Assembly: GCA_016200085.1 (NCBI GenBank)
Contig: JACQFL010000004.1
Location: forward strand, 1-64,000
Direction of reading: 5' to 3'
Length of the DNA: 64,000 bases
From: Candidatus Rokuibacteriota bacterium
GTDB lineage: Bacteria > Methylomirabilota > Methylomirabilia > Rokubacteriales > CSP1-6
The translations under genes were made by a program, and so were the position numbers. A model generated the notes under the pieces. That model had not been told where the DNA came from. It searched no databases and saw only the letters and a program-made list of their open reading frames with translations. Below, one piece after another: positions 51,221 through 62,455 of the stretch; position 1 is the stretch's first letter, and every line of letters starts with the position of its first letter.

Positions 51221-51892
51221 CTAGCCGCCCTGCAACCCGACCCAGACCTCGCCGTCCTCGAAGTGCTCCTTCTTCCAGACGGGAACCGTGCGCTTGAGGG
51301 TGTCGATGGCGTAGCGGCAGGCCGCGAAGGCATCGCCGCGATGGGCGGCCGAGACCCCGATGAGCACGCTCGACTCGCCGATCTCCAGCCGGCCGATCCG
51401 GTGCAGCATGCACACCCGCTTGACGCCGGGCCAGCGGGCGCGCAGCGTCTCGCCGATCTTCCGCATCTCGGACTCGGCCATCGGCGCGTGCGCCTCGTAT
51501 TCCAGGAACTTCACCGGCCGCCCGCCGGTCTCGTCACGCACCACCCCCGAGAAGATCACGATGCCACCCGCGCCGGGCTCGTCGACGGCGGCGGCCACGG
51601 CATCCGGGGAGAGCGGCTCCTCGACCACGCGGTACTGGTCGCCCCCGACGCCGCCGCTGACCGGCGGGAACAGCGAGAGCTCGTCGCCCGGCTTCAGGGC
51701 GTGATCGGGCTCGACGTATTCCTGGCCGACCGCGAAGAGGGTGAAGGGACGGAACGAGGAGAGCTGCGGATAACGATCGACGACGGCCGCCCAGGCCGCC
51801 TCGACCGTTCCGCCATCGGGAAGCTCGACGTCGAGCCGCTCCCGCCCGGCGGTTTCACGATACCGGGCGAAGAGACGGACCCCGACGCGCAC
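51221..51892 (-). CDS. MoaD-MoaE fusion (molybdopterin synthase small + large subunits)
   Basis: N-terminal MoaD (MRVGVRLFARYRETAG..LSLFPPVSGG), C-terminal MoaE (GGIVIFSGVVRDETGGRPVKFLEYEAH..HRIGRLEIGESSVLI). Confidence 0.93.
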   Translation of the reverse strand: MRVGVRLFARYRETAGRERLDVELPDGGTVEAAWAAVVDRYPQLSSFRPFTLFAVGQEYVEPDHALKPGDELSLFPPVSGGVGGDQYRVVEEPLSPDAVAAAVDEPGAGGIVIFSGVVRDETGGRPVKFLEYEAHAPMAESEMRKIGETLRARWPGVKRVCMLHRIGRLEIGESSVLIGVSAAHRGDAFAACRYAIDTLKRTVPVWKKEHFEDGEVWVGLQGG

Positions 51893-51907
51893 GGCGTGAC
51901 GCGCCGG

Positions 51908-52234
51908 CTAGAAGCGGTGGGACTGGCCGCAGCCGCAGCTCGACTTCACGTTCGGGTTCTTGATCGCGAAGCCGGCGCCCATCATCTGGTTGTCGACGTA
52001 GTCGATCTCGGAGCCCGCCAGGTACGCCGCGCTGTGCTCGTCGATGTACACCTTCACGTCGCTCGCCTCGACGACCTGGTCGCCCGCGGCTTCCTGGTCC
52101 TCCCAGCCGAGCTCGTACGACATCCCGGAGCAGCCTCCGCCGACGATGCGCACGCGCAGGCCCCACTCGGGCTTGCCTTCTTCCAGGCGGAGCTCGGAGA
52201 TCTTCTTCGCCGCCGTCTCGGTCAACGTCACCAT
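51908..52234 (-). CDS. Iron-sulfur cluster insertion protein (HesB/IscA/ErpA family)
   Basis: VTLTETAAKKISEL, GGGCSGMSYELG, SCGCGQSHRF. Confidence 0.93.
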   Translation of the reverse strand: MVTLTETAAKKISELRLEEGKPEWGLRVRIVGGGCSGMSYELGWEDQEAAGDQVVEASDVKVYIDEHSAAYLAGSEIDYVDNQMMGAGFAIKNPNVKSSCGCGQSHRF

Positions 52235-52289
52235 GCGATGTCCTCCGTGGTCACGGCCGGGCCGATGCCCTGATTCACCGCAAAGCTTA

Positions 52290-53009
52290 TCACAGGATGC
52301 CGTCCGCGGGCAGCAGGCGGACCTCTTCCATCGTGGCCCCGTCGGGCAGGCTCGCCATGAGCACCACGGCCCGCGCCACGTCCTCCGGGCGGAGCATGCG
52401 CGCGCGATCGGGGGCGCCGGAGATCTGGTCCCACAGGGGCGTGTCCACCGCGCCGGGAAGCACGACCCCCACGCGCACGCCCTCGTGGCGGACCTCCTCC
52501 GCGAGCACCCGGCTCCACGCGACCACGCCGGCCTTGGTGGCCGCATACGCGGCGCCGCCGGCGATCGCCCGCACGGCGGCGATCGAGGCGACGTTGATGA
52601 TCGTGCCGCGGCGCTGCCGCAGCATCGGCCCGAGCGCCGCGCGGCACGTGACCATCACCGCGCGCAGGTTCACGGCGAGCATCGCGTCCCAGTCGGCGGG
52701 CTTGGCGCCCGCCACCGGGCCGAAGGCGGCGACGCCCGCGGCCGTGACCAGCACGTCGAGCCGGCCGAGCTCGGACAGCACCTGCTCGACAAGCGCCTCG
52801 ACCTCGGCGTCCTGGGTGACGTCGACGGGAATCGCCAGCGCGCGGCCGCCCGCGTCCTTGACGGCGGCCGCGGCCTCGGCCAGATCCGCGCGCGAGCGCG
52901 CCGCCAGCGCCACCGCGGCGCCCTCGGCGGCCAGCGCGACGGCGACCGCGCGGCCGATGCCGCGGCCGGCGCCGGTGACCAGCGCGACCTGCCCCGCGAG
53001 CGCGCTCAT
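52290..53009 (-). CDS. SDR oxidoreductase (candidate pteridine/sepiapterin-type reductase by context)
   Basis: [35 protein letters not shown] overlap with folE. Confidence 0.88.
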   Translation of the reverse strand: MSALAGQVALVTGAGRGIGRAVAVALAAEGAAVALAARSRADLAEAAAAVKDAGGRALAIPVDVTQDAEVEALVEQVLSELGRLDVLVTAAGVAAFGPVAGAKPADWDAMLAVNLRAVMVTCRAALGPMLRQRRGTIINVASIAAVRAIAGGAAYAATKAGVVAWSRVLAEEVRHEGVRVGVVLPGAVDTPLWDQISGAPDRARMLRPEDVARAVVLMASLPDGATMEEVRLLPADGIL

Positions 53010-54571
53010 ATCTGCAGCCCCCGCCCGGTCCTGATCAGCTCCATGAACTCCGCACGCGTCTCCGGCCGGTCCCGGAACGCGCCCAGCATCGCCGAGGTCA
53101 CCGCCTTGGAGTTCTGCTTCTCCACCCCGCGCATCATCATGCAGAGGTGGATCGCCTCGATGACCACCGCGACCCCCCGCGGCTCGAGCACCTCGTTGAG
53201 CGTGTTCGCGATCTGCGTGGTGAGCCGCTCCTGCACCTGCAGCCGCCGGGCGAACACCTCCACGAGCCGCGCGATCTTCGACAGCCCGACGATCTTGTGC
53301 TTCGGCATGTAGGCGATGTGCGCCTTGCCAATGAATGGGAGGAGGTGATGCTCGCAGTTGTGGGTGAGATGGCCACCGACCAGGAATGTCGGATGCGGCG
53401 AACACTTGAAGCTATAGACGATGTACGGTTTGCCCGGCCGCATCACCGGCTTCACCCCGACGACGATTGCGTACGTACTGTCGATCGGAACGTAGAAGTC
53501 GCTCTCCTGGCGGAATCCGTGCTTCCCGTACCACCCGGGTTGATGCCATCGGTGTGAAAGGTAAAGCGCGCCGACGCCGTGCGAGCGACGCTGGACGGGC
53601 GTGTCGAGGTACCGTCCGAGGTCTGCGAGAAATCCTTCGTTCGCGCTGATGATGAACCTCCCAGCCTTGTTGCGGGTCCCGTCCCCGTCAAAATAGCCGT
53701 CGAGGAACCCCTGCATCATCTCCTGTGAGGACGTCACCACCTTCGGAAATCGGAAGGTCTTCGTCTTGCTTCTTGACCCCGTCTCTGACACACCGAGCCA
53801 GCGGCAGAGCTTTTCTCCGATTGCCCTGGACACGACGCGTACTCGATGAGCCTCGACGTCGCGATGAAGAAATCCGGAGGGCACAGCCACCTTCTGAATC
53901 TCGGGCACCGATCCGGGAAAGGCCTGCATCCACATGTCGCGGAAATTCTCCGCGAACCGGCGATCCCGGACGGTCAGACAGATACGACGTCCGTCCTGGA
54001 TACTGCCGTCCGACGCCGCTGCTCCCACGACATAGCCGAGCGGATAACCTGGCTGAGGCAAATAGGGTTCACGGCAGAGCGACTTGGGGTTCATCCACTC
54101 GACACTGGTTCCAGGAGTGAGCCGGCCGGCCTCTTCCCAGCCCGACGACGTCATGACGGGATGGTCGGGCGTCACCCGGAAGCGACCCCGATTTGTGTGC
54201 ACCTCGACGAGGTCACGCGTCTTGCGGGACGAGATGGTCGTGACCCTGGTCTCCTTCAGGAACCCCGAGACCAGCGTCCACAGCTTGTCACCGGCCCGTA
54301 CCTCCCGCGCCGGCTTGGCGCCGTCCACCGCGTTGACGATCTGCTTGCTTGGGACGCACAGGCTGAACAGGTCGATGTCCTTCACGACGACCATCTCGTC
54401 GTAGTCCTCGACGAAGAGGGCGTCGTTGACGATGTCTTCCACCTTCATGTGGTACCCGGCCGTCAGGTAGCGCAGCGACTTCTCCACCCGCTCCGGCGTG
54501 CGCTCCAGGCCCTCGCGCTGCGCGTCCTCGCCCAGCTCCTTGAGGAGCTGCCGGATCACGTCGGAGATCAT
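53006..54571 (-). CDS. folE: GTP cyclohydrolase I with in-frame intein
   Basis: N-extein [50 protein letters not shown]-extein [50 protein letters not shown]. Confidence 0.96.
   Translation of the reverse strand: MISDVIRQLLKELGEDAQREGLERTPERVEKSLRYLTAGYHMKVEDIVNDALFVEDYDEMVVVKDIDLFSLCVPSKQIVNAVDGAKPAREVRAGDKLWTLVSGFLKETRVTTISSRKTRDLVEVHTNRGRFRVTPDHPVMTSSGWEEAGRLTPGTSVEWMNPKSLCREPYLPQPGYPLGYVVGAAASDGSIQDGRRICLTVRDRRFAENFRDMWMQAFPGSVPEIQKVAVPSGFLHRDVEAHRVRVVSRAIGEKLCRWLGVSETGSRSKTKTFRFPKVVTSSQEMMQGFLDGYFDGDGTRNKAGRFIISANEGFLADLGRYLDTPVQRRSHGVGALYLSHRWHQPGWYGKHGFRQESDFYVPIDSTYAIVVGVKPVMRPGKPYIVYSFKCSPHPTFLVGGHLTHNCEHHLLPFIGKAHIAYMPKHKIVGLSKIARLVEVFARRLQVQERLTTQIANTLNEVLEPRGVAVVIEAIHLCMMMRGVEKQNSKAVTSAMLGAFRDRPETRAEFMELIRTGRGLQI
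53357..54358 (-). mobile_element. 334-aa LAGLIDADG intein in FolE
   Basis: C1 ([28 protein letters not shown]), TPDHP block [15 protein letters not shown] and [11 protein letters not shown] endonuclease motifs, C-terminal [20 protein letters not shown], +1 Cys. Confidence 0.96.
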
Positions 54572-55026
54572 TCGCCCCCCCGGTACTCGAAGCGGTTCTT
54601 GGCGGTCTCGACCACCGTCACCTGCACGAGCGCCACCTCCGGCCCCGCGTTGCGGATGAGACCCCAGAACGCGCGCGCGAGGCTCTCGCCCGTCGTGACC
54701 ACGCCGGCCAGGGCGGGCACCTCCTCGAGGGCGTAGTGGTCGACGCGGTCGATCACGGCGCCGGCGACGATCGCGTCGAGCCGTCCGAGGTCGACGCTCA
54801 TCCCGGTCAGCGGATCGGGACACCCGGCCACGGTGACCTCCAGGTAGTAGTTGTGCCCGTGCGGCCGCGCGCAGTGGCCGTACAGCCGCGCGTTGGCCTC
54901 GGCGTCCAGCCGCGGGCTCACCAGGCGGTGCGCCGCGCTGAAGTGGTACACGCGCGTGAGCTCGAGGCGGGGCGCGGCAAGAACCGTCAGCGGCGCGCTC
55001 ATCCCCGCCATCAGCGGAGCGCTCAT
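54568..55026 (-). CDS. 6-pyruvoyl-tetrahydropterin synthase/QueD family, paralog 2 (with Cys)
   Basis: [25 protein letters not shown], overlaps; exact start within the overlap uncertain. Confidence 0.9.
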   Translation of the reverse strand: MSAPLMAGMSAPLTVLAAPRLELTRVYHFSAAHRLVSPRLDAEANARLYGHCARPHGHNYYLEVTVAGCPDPLTGMSVDLGRLDAIVAGAVIDRVDHYALEEVPALAGVVTTGESLARAFWGLIRNAGPEVALVQVTVVETAKNRFEYRGGE

Positions 55027-55427
55027 CCCCGATAGTCCACGTAGAGCGTGGGATCCTCCCACACGCGCACCTGCCAGAGCCGCTCCACCCCGAGCTTGGG
55101 CGCGAGCAGGTCCCACACCGCGACGGCGATGTTCTCGGTCGTCGGCACGCGGCCGCGGAAGACGGGGTCCGCGTTGAGGTCGGCGTGATCGAAGCGCTCG
55201 ACCACCGTCTCGCCCACCACGCGCTTGAGCTCGGCGAGGTCGATGACCATCCCCGTCTCGGGATCGATGGGGCCGTGCACGGTGACGTCGAGCGTGTAGT
55301 TGTGCCCGTGGGGGACGGTCAGGCGGCCGAACGTCTCCTCGTTCCGCGCGGCCGGCCAGGCGTCCACCCAGTACCGGTGCCCCGCCGCGAAGCTGAACCG
55401 CCGCGTGCTGTAGCCGCGCGCGCTCAT
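55023..55427 (-). CDS. 6-pyruvoyl-tetrahydropterin synthase family, paralog 1 (lacks the usual Cys)
   Basis: [56 protein letters not shown]. Confidence 0.9.
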   Translation of the reverse strand: MSARGYSTRRFSFAAGHRYWVDAWPAARNEETFGRLTVPHGHNYTLDVTVHGPIDPETGMVIDLAELKRVVGETVVERFDHADLNADPVFRGRVPTTENIAVAVWDLLAPKLGVERLWQVRVWEDPTLYVDYRG

Positions 55428-56479
55428 ACCGGCAGGGCCTCGAGGAAGCGCGTGGCCACGCGGCCGACGTCGAAGGCCTCGACGTGGCGCGCGGCGGCGG
55501 CGGCGAAATCCTTGCGCAGGCCGTCGTTCTCGAGCAGCGTGGCGAGCGCCGTCGCCAGCTCGTCGGGGCTGCGCGGGTTCACGAGCAGGCCCGTCCGCCG
55601 GTCGGCGACGACCTCGGGCACGGCCGCCGCCCGGCAGGCGACGACAGGCAGTCCGGCCGCCATGGCCTCGAGGAACACGATCCCGAACCCCTCCTGTACC
55701 GTGGGGAGACAGAAACAGTGGGCACGCGCATATTCTACCGCCAGCGCGCTGCGCGAGACGTCGCCGAGGAACGTCACCACCTCGCCCAGCCCGAGGGCCG
55801 TCGCCTGCGCGCGCAGGCGGGCCGACTCCGGCCCCTCGCCTACGATGCGGATGCGCGCCCCGGGGATTCGCTCGCGCAGGATCTGCGCGGCCTCCAGCAG
55901 GTCTTGGAGTCGCTTGCGCGGGTACATCCGGGCCACCGCGAGCACCGTCGGCGCCTCGTGGCGGGGCGGCGCGGCCGCGAAGCGCGGGCGCCAGTCGGCG
56001 AGGTCGATCGGCTCGGGCACCACGCCGATCCTCGCCGGCGCGAGACCGTACACCTCGCTGGCGACGGCGGCGGAGTACCGGCTGGGCACCAGGACGCGAT
56101 CGGCGCGGTGGACGTTGGCCCGCTCCCAGCGCGCCTGCACCCCGAGCAGCACGCGCGTGACCCCGCGCTCGTTGCGGAGCTCGTCGGCGATGATCCCCTT
56201 CAGCGCGACCACGAAGGGGCGCCGCCCCCGCCGGCGGGCCCAGAGGAAGCCGTCGAGGTCGACCCCGACCACCACGTCGGCGGCGGGTGGCGCGAGCGCC
56301 ACGGCAGCGTTGTAGAGCCAGCGGTCGAACGTGTGGACGCCGGTGCGGCGTCCGAGCGGCCGGAGGGCGACCTCGTGGCCGCGGGCGCGCAGGCCGCGCG
56401 CGAGGACGTCGAGCGCGACGAAGGTGCCGCTCCCCTCGATCGGACTCGGGGGAGTCGAGCTCAGGAAGGCAAGACGCAC
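55424..56479 (-). CDS. GT4-family glycosyltransferase
   Basis: VLAVARMYPRKRLQDLLEAAQIL, RIVGEGPESARLR, VTFLGDVSRSALAVEYARAHCFCLPTVQEGFGIVFLEAMAAGLPVVACRAAAVPEVV. Confidence 0.93.
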   Translation of the reverse strand: MRLAFLSSTPPSPIEGSGTFVALDVLARGLRARGHEVALRPLGRRTGVHTFDRWLYNAAVALAPPAADVVVGVDLDGFLWARRRGRRPFVVALKGIIADELRNERGVTRVLLGVQARWERANVHRADRVLVPSRYSAAVASEVYGLAPARIGVVPEPIDLADWRPRFAAAPPRHEAPTVLAVARMYPRKRLQDLLEAAQILRERIPGARIRIVGEGPESARLRAQATALGLGEVVTFLGDVSRSALAVEYARAHCFCLPTVQEGFGIVFLEAMAAGLPVVACRAAAVPEVVADRRTGLLVNPRSPDELATALATLLENDGLRKDFAAAAARHVEAFDVGRVATRFLEALPV

Positions 56480-57261
56480 TACCGCCCCTGGAATCGGGGG
56501 GCGCGCTTCTCGAGGAACGCCCGCGTTCCCTCCTTGTAGTCCTCGCTCTCGACCGTCTCCTGCGCCAGCCCCTTGAGCCGCGCGCGCCACTCGTCGGAGA
56601 GGCCCTCGAGGCAGCCCTTGACGGTCATCTTCGAGCCGCGCACGGAGAGCGGCGCGTTGTCGGCCACGCGCGCGAGGTAGTCGTACGTGTACGTCTCGAG
56701 CTCGGCCGCGGGCAGCAGCCGCTGGATGAAGCCGATGGCGAGGGCCTCACGGTCGTCGAGCGTGCGCGCCGAGAACAGGATGTCCTTGGCGTACGCGGGC
56801 CCCACGAGCTGCACGAGCTGGCGCACCGGGTCGGCGCCGTAGATGATGCTGAGCTTGGCGGCGGGGATGCCGTACTTCGAGCCCTCCGCGGCGAAGCGCA
56901 GGTCGCAGCCCATGGCCACCGCCATGGCGCCGCCCATGCAGTAGCCGAAGATCATCGCCACCGTCGGCTTGGGGCACTCGCGGATCGCGGTGTACGCGCC
57001 CTCGGTGGTGGCGTTGTAAGTGAGCGCGGTGGCGGTGTCCTTCCGGTTCTCCTGGAACTCCGAGATGTCGGCGCCGGAGGCGAAGGCCACCGTGCCCGCG
57101 CCGCGCAGCACGATCGCGCGCACGGAGTCGTCCTTGGACAGCCCCGCCATCACGCGCGAGATCTCGGCCCACATGCCGAGGCTGATGGCGTTGCGCATCT
57201 CGGGCCGGTTGAAGACCACGGTCGCGATCGGACCGTCCTGATTGACGAGGATGTCGCTCAT
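56479..57261 (-). CDS. Enoyl-CoA hydratase/isomerase family protein
   Basis: RPEMRNAISLGMWAEI, GAGTVAFASGADISEF, GYCMGGAMAVAMGCDLRFA. Confidence 0.93.
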   Translation of the reverse strand: MSDILVNQDGPIATVVFNRPEMRNAISLGMWAEISRVMAGLSKDDSVRAIVLRGAGTVAFASGADISEFQENRKDTATALTYNATTEGAYTAIRECPKPTVAMIFGYCMGGAMAVAMGCDLRFAAEGSKYGIPAAKLSIIYGADPVRQLVQLVGPAYAKDILFSARTLDDREALAIGFIQRLLPAAELETYTYDYLARVADNAPLSVRGSKMTVKGCLEGLSDEWRARLKGLAQETVESEDYKEGTRAFLEKRAPRFQGR

Positions 57262-57363
57262 GGCACCACCTCGAAGGGCGCGGGATTCACGGGGTCCGAG
57301 TGTAGCAGATGCCGGGAGGCCGCCCCCCCCGCTCGCCGGTCACGCCGACGGCCCGGTGACGCG

Positions 57364-58176
57364 TCAGTGTCCACGCTTCAAGTATTGCTCCGTGAAAGTC
57401 CGCTCGGGCACTCCGGCCCCGATCTTCCGGCCGTGGTAGTGCACCACGGTGACGTGTCGCCGGCCGAAATCCTCCACGTGTGCTCCGCGCCATCGGTACT
57501 TCTCAGACACCTCCTCGATCCCCATCACGGTGAGGCGCTTGAGAAGGCCTCCACTCCGGTCGTAGTAGTCGACGCGCAGGATCACGTCCCGCCCAGCGTC
57601 CACCCAGATGAGCTTCTTCCCGTATGCCGTCTCGCGGACGAGCCGCTCCGCGACGGGGACCGCTTCGAGAACGAGACAGCGCACCCCGCCGAGCGCGTCG
57701 TCGCGGGACGTCCGGTAGCGGTACTCCTCGATCTTCTCGCGCATGATGTCCTCGTAGAGGAAATCGGTGCCCAGGTACCGATCGCCCCGGTTGGCGGGGG
57801 CGATCCGGCGCGTGGTGTGATAGGCGGGCAGGTAGAGCCACTGATCGTTGTCCCGATCCGAGTGCTCGATGGTGAGCACCCCACTCCCCTGGAAGTCGGG
57901 CGGAGAATGGAAGCGGATCAACCGCATCGCGTCGAGCGAGCCCGGCGCCACCTGGCGCTGGTAGATCGTTCCTGTCCGCTCCCGGACCTGTCCGGACGCG
58001 TCGATGAGTTGCATCAGGAACTGCACCTGCTCATCGGAGGCGGTGTCCTGGCGCTGAACGCGACGTATCACGTCGCCGGGATTCGGGGGCTGCCCGCTCG
58101 CCACCCAGGGGGCGAGCAGCACGGCGCTGGCCGCCACCGCGCGCCGCGCGCGGCGTGACCACCGCACCGTCGTCAT
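57364..58176 (-). CDS. Outer-membrane lipoprotein-sorting (LolA-like) protein
   Basis: Signal peptide; PPDFQGSGVLTIEHSDRDNDQWLYLPAYHTTRRIAPANRGDRYLGTDFLYEDI. Confidence 0.85.
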   Translation of the reverse strand: MTTVRWSRRARRAVAASAVLLAPWVASGQPPNPGDVIRRVQRQDTASDEQVQFLMQLIDASGQVRERTGTIYQRQVAPGSLDAMRLIRFHSPPDFQGSGVLTIEHSDRDNDQWLYLPAYHTTRRIAPANRGDRYLGTDFLYEDIMREKIEEYRYRTSRDDALGGVRCLVLEAVPVAERLVRETAYGKKLIWVDAGRDVILRVDYYDRSGGLLKRLTVMGIEEVSEKYRWRGAHVEDFGRRHVTVVHYHGRKIGAGVPERTFTEQYLKRGH

Positions 58177-60526
58177 TCGATGGTCCTGTTCCCCAGCGCG
58201 CGGACGATATTCAAGCGATTCAGCATGCGGAGTCCGGGGCCGGCGGAGACGGGGATCAGCACCAGCGTGACGGCGAGCACCTGGACCACATCCCCTGCGC
58301 GGAAGATATCGATCACTTCGTACCACGCCTGAGTCATCTGGGCGTTGAGGTACATGGCCAGTGCGATCCCCACCGGGATGCTGACCAGCGCCGCGAGGCC
58401 GCCCTCACCGAACGCCTGGGCCAGGATGGTCGCGCCCAGCCGTCCCCGCCCGTAGCCGAGACACGCGAAGGTGGCATACTCCGCCTGCCGCTCGCTGATG
58501 GTGAAGTTCACGCTCATGACGATGAAGAGCATGGCCACGAACACGCTCACCCCACAGCTCAAGTACACGACCCGCAGCATCCCCGACATCAGCTTCTGGA
58601 ACGCCCGGGCCACACCCGTCTTCGCGGTGACCTTGGCGACGTAGGGAAGCCCGAGCAGCGGCGCCGTGAGTGATACCGGCGCGACGGACGTCGCGACGTA
58701 CATGCCCGTGGCGGCGTCCTCGAATTCCGTGATCGCCTGCGCCTGGCCGAACGCCATCATGACCTGACCCGGGATGACCTCTCCGGCGATGCCGACGACG
58801 GCAAAGATGAATTCCCGCCCGCTCCGGATCCTGATGCCGACCCGGTCACCGACCCGGACCCCAACCGTCGGGCGAGGTCCTGGCTGACGAGCAGCTCATC
58901 GGCCCGGCCGCTCAAGGCGCGTCCCGCCTTCAAGACCGTGCGCTTCATCCCGTCCTCGCGAGGTACGCCCAGGATCTTGACGGACTCGTAACGGCCGCCC
59001 ACCCCGATTTCGGCGAATCGGCGGAAGTACGGCTCGACCCTGGTGACACCGGACAGGGCGCGGATCGGCGCCAGGTCCTCGAGGGGGACGGGGTAGAGAA
59101 AATCGACGGTGAGGTCCCACCCCTCACGCGCGAACACTTGCTCGCTGGTCTGCAGGGCCGACGTCAGGGACATCACGTACGCGATCGCAACACCGAGTGA
59201 GAACCCGATGGCCAGGATCGTGGACAGGGTCCGGCCGGGCCGCCGGATCATGTTCCGGAGGCCGAACCGCACCGGCAGTGGGAAGCGCGCCATGGACCAG
59301 CGCGTCCACCGCATCCAGGCTTCGAAGCCGGCCCGCTCACTCACGGGTGCTCGGATGATGGCTTGCGGCGGCAGGCGGAGCATCCGCGCGACGGGCAACG
59401 CGGCGGCGGCCATCGTCCCGATCACCGCGGCGGCGAACCCGACGGCGAGCAGGCGGGGGACGACGACGGGGATGACCTCCTGGAGACCGATCGCGTCAGC
59501 GGTGGTCGCGGCATAGAGATTCCGGAAGACGAACGCCAGCCCGATCCCGATCACTCCTCCCCCACTTCCCAGGAGCGCTCCGGCGGTGAGGTAGGCCCCC
59601 AGCAGCCGGCGGCGACCATAGCCCAGCGCCAGCAACGCGCCGATCTCCTTTCGCTGGTCGAGCACGAGCCGGTGCACGGTGATGAAGGTCAGCACGAACG
59701 ACAGCGAGCCCAGCATCAGGACCAGGGAGGGCACGTAGACCTGAAACGCCTCCAGGGTCAGCTGCATGTGCCTCCAGATGAAGTGCTCCTCCTTCGCGAT
59801 CACGCGTTCCAGGTTGAGCCGGCCCACTCGCGTGATGACGGCATCCTTCACCGCGCGCGCATCGGCGCCGGGATCGAGCCGGAACAGGAGATCGTTCACC
59901 ATCGTGAAGCCGAGGGCGTCACTCACCCGGGTCAGGCTGGTGAAGACCACGCCCACCGAGCCCTTCTCGGGAACGAAGTAGTCGGGGTTCGCGGTGACGA
60001 TCAGCCACTCGGGGCTGATGACCACGCCGTCGATCCGGCTCTCGTAGGTCTTCTCGCCGACCTGGACCCGGATCCGATCACCCACGCCGAAGCCGTGGAA
60101 CGTGGCGAGCGACCGCTCGACGACCGCGCTCTCGAAATCTCCGGCGCGCAGCGGGCCGCCCGCCGCGATCTCGAGCGCATCGATGGTGGGCGGTACCGTC
60201 TCGAGAAACACGAGCACGCCGGCGATCCGGCTGTGGTCGGGCAAGAACACCGTCCCGGGAAGAACGAGCCGGCGCTCGATGGCGTGCACTCCGGGCACCG
60301 CGGTGAGATCGGGAAGATTCGTCACGTCCTCCGGGAGAAACTGCACCTCCAGCTCGGCGAAGCCCATCCGCTGGAAGAGGACGTCACGGGTATGGAAGCC
60401 GGTGGCGATGGCCATCCCGGTGCCGGCGTAGATGCCGACACCCGACGCCACCGTCAGGGCGACCGCCAGCGCCCGCCAGCGGATCTGCCAGAGATCTCGG
60501 AGCATCTTCCGCTCGAGCACGCGCAT
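58173..60526 (-). pseudogene. FtsX/MacB-like ABC transporter permease, split by a single-nt frameshift near 58865
   Basis: N-terminal ORF to ..LVSQDLARRLG; +1 frame continues VRVGDRVGIRIRSGREFIFAVVGIAGEVIPGQVMMAFGQAQ.. Confidence 0.85.
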
Positions 60527-60536
60527 CCCGGTGACG

Positions 60537-61264
<728 letters not shown>

Positions 61265-61268
<4 letters not shown>

Positions 61269-62455
61269 CGATGCAACAGCGGACCGCGTGTCCGCCGTCG
61301 CGCGGCGGGGAGATCGGCCGCGAGCGTGGTCATCAGCCGCCAACCCAGCCTCCCGAGAGCGGGCAGCGCGCCGGCCCAACCCCGGGCGCCCGTGTTCAGG
61401 GCGAGGAAGGCACGAAAGGCATCGGGGCTCCGGGCCAGCGCGCGGATCACCTGGCGGCGTAGCCCCGGGTGCTCGGCGACCCAGAGCACCAGGCGCGTGA
61501 GCGCGAGGTGCCGGCGTCGCACACGCGCGCAGGCCCGGGGGTAGGCCGAGGCGTCCTCACCGGTGGTGGCCTCCACGAGCGCGGCCGCCGAGGCGAAGGC
61601 GAGTGACAGCCCCTCGCCGGTGATCGCGTCGAGATAGCCGGAGGCGTCGCCGACGAGCAGCACCCGGCCACGCGCGATGGGCTTCACGCGGACGTCGAAG
61701 GGGCCCGCTCCGCGCACGGTCGTCTCGGGGCACCCGGCGGCCGGGCCGAGGCGGGCGCGTAGGGCCGGGAACCGCGCCAGGAACGCGTCGTAGCTCGGCC
61801 GCGAGCCGCGGGCTGCCGACCACAGGAAGGCGACGCCGACCCGGTCGGGGCCGACCGGCGTGACGTAGGCCTCCACGCCGTCCGCCCAGTGCACCTCGAC
61901 CACGTCGGACCACGGAGCGACGCGGAAGTGACGCCGTATCCCGAAGCGGCGCCGCCGTCCGGTCGTGACCGCGAATCCGCAGGCCTTCCGCACGTGGCTG
62001 TGCAGGCCGTCGGCGCCCACCAGCCAGCGCGCTTCGAGCTCACCGTGGGTGGTGTGCAGCACCACGTGGTCCGCCCGGTCGGCGACGGCGCCGGCCTCGC
62101 AGTCGTGTCGAAGCTCCACGCCGAGCGCGGCCGCGCGCGCCTCCATGGCCGACGAGAGCACGGTGCGACGGATGCCGAGCCCCGGCCCCTCGACGAAGCT
62201 CGCCTCGGCCGTCGCATCGCCGTCGACGTAGCGGATACCCCGGAACGGTCGGGCGTCCTGGGCGGGGATCTCGACCCCCATCCGGCGTAACCACACCACG
62301 CCGGGAGGCATCAGGCCTTCGCCACAGGCCTTGTCCACCGGACCGTGCTTGCGATCGATCACCACGGCCCGGCGCCCGGCCAGCGCGGCGAGAATGGCCA
62401 CCGCCAGCCCTGCCGGCCCGCCTCCCACGACGGCGTAGTCGACACGGTGACTCAT
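61265..62455 (-). CDS. FAD-dependent oxidoreductase, geranylgeranyl-reductase-like
   Basis: YAVVGGGPAGLAVAILAALAGRRAVVIDRK, ACGEGLMPPGV, VLLVGDASGYLDAITGEGLSLAF. Confidence 0.9.

Noticed and set aside
50868-51333. Repetitive-protein ORF 50884-51333(-) and the N-terminal extension of tilS
   Set aside because: Translation of the tandem repeat; TilS similarity begins at MLVLETVRATIG (50867).
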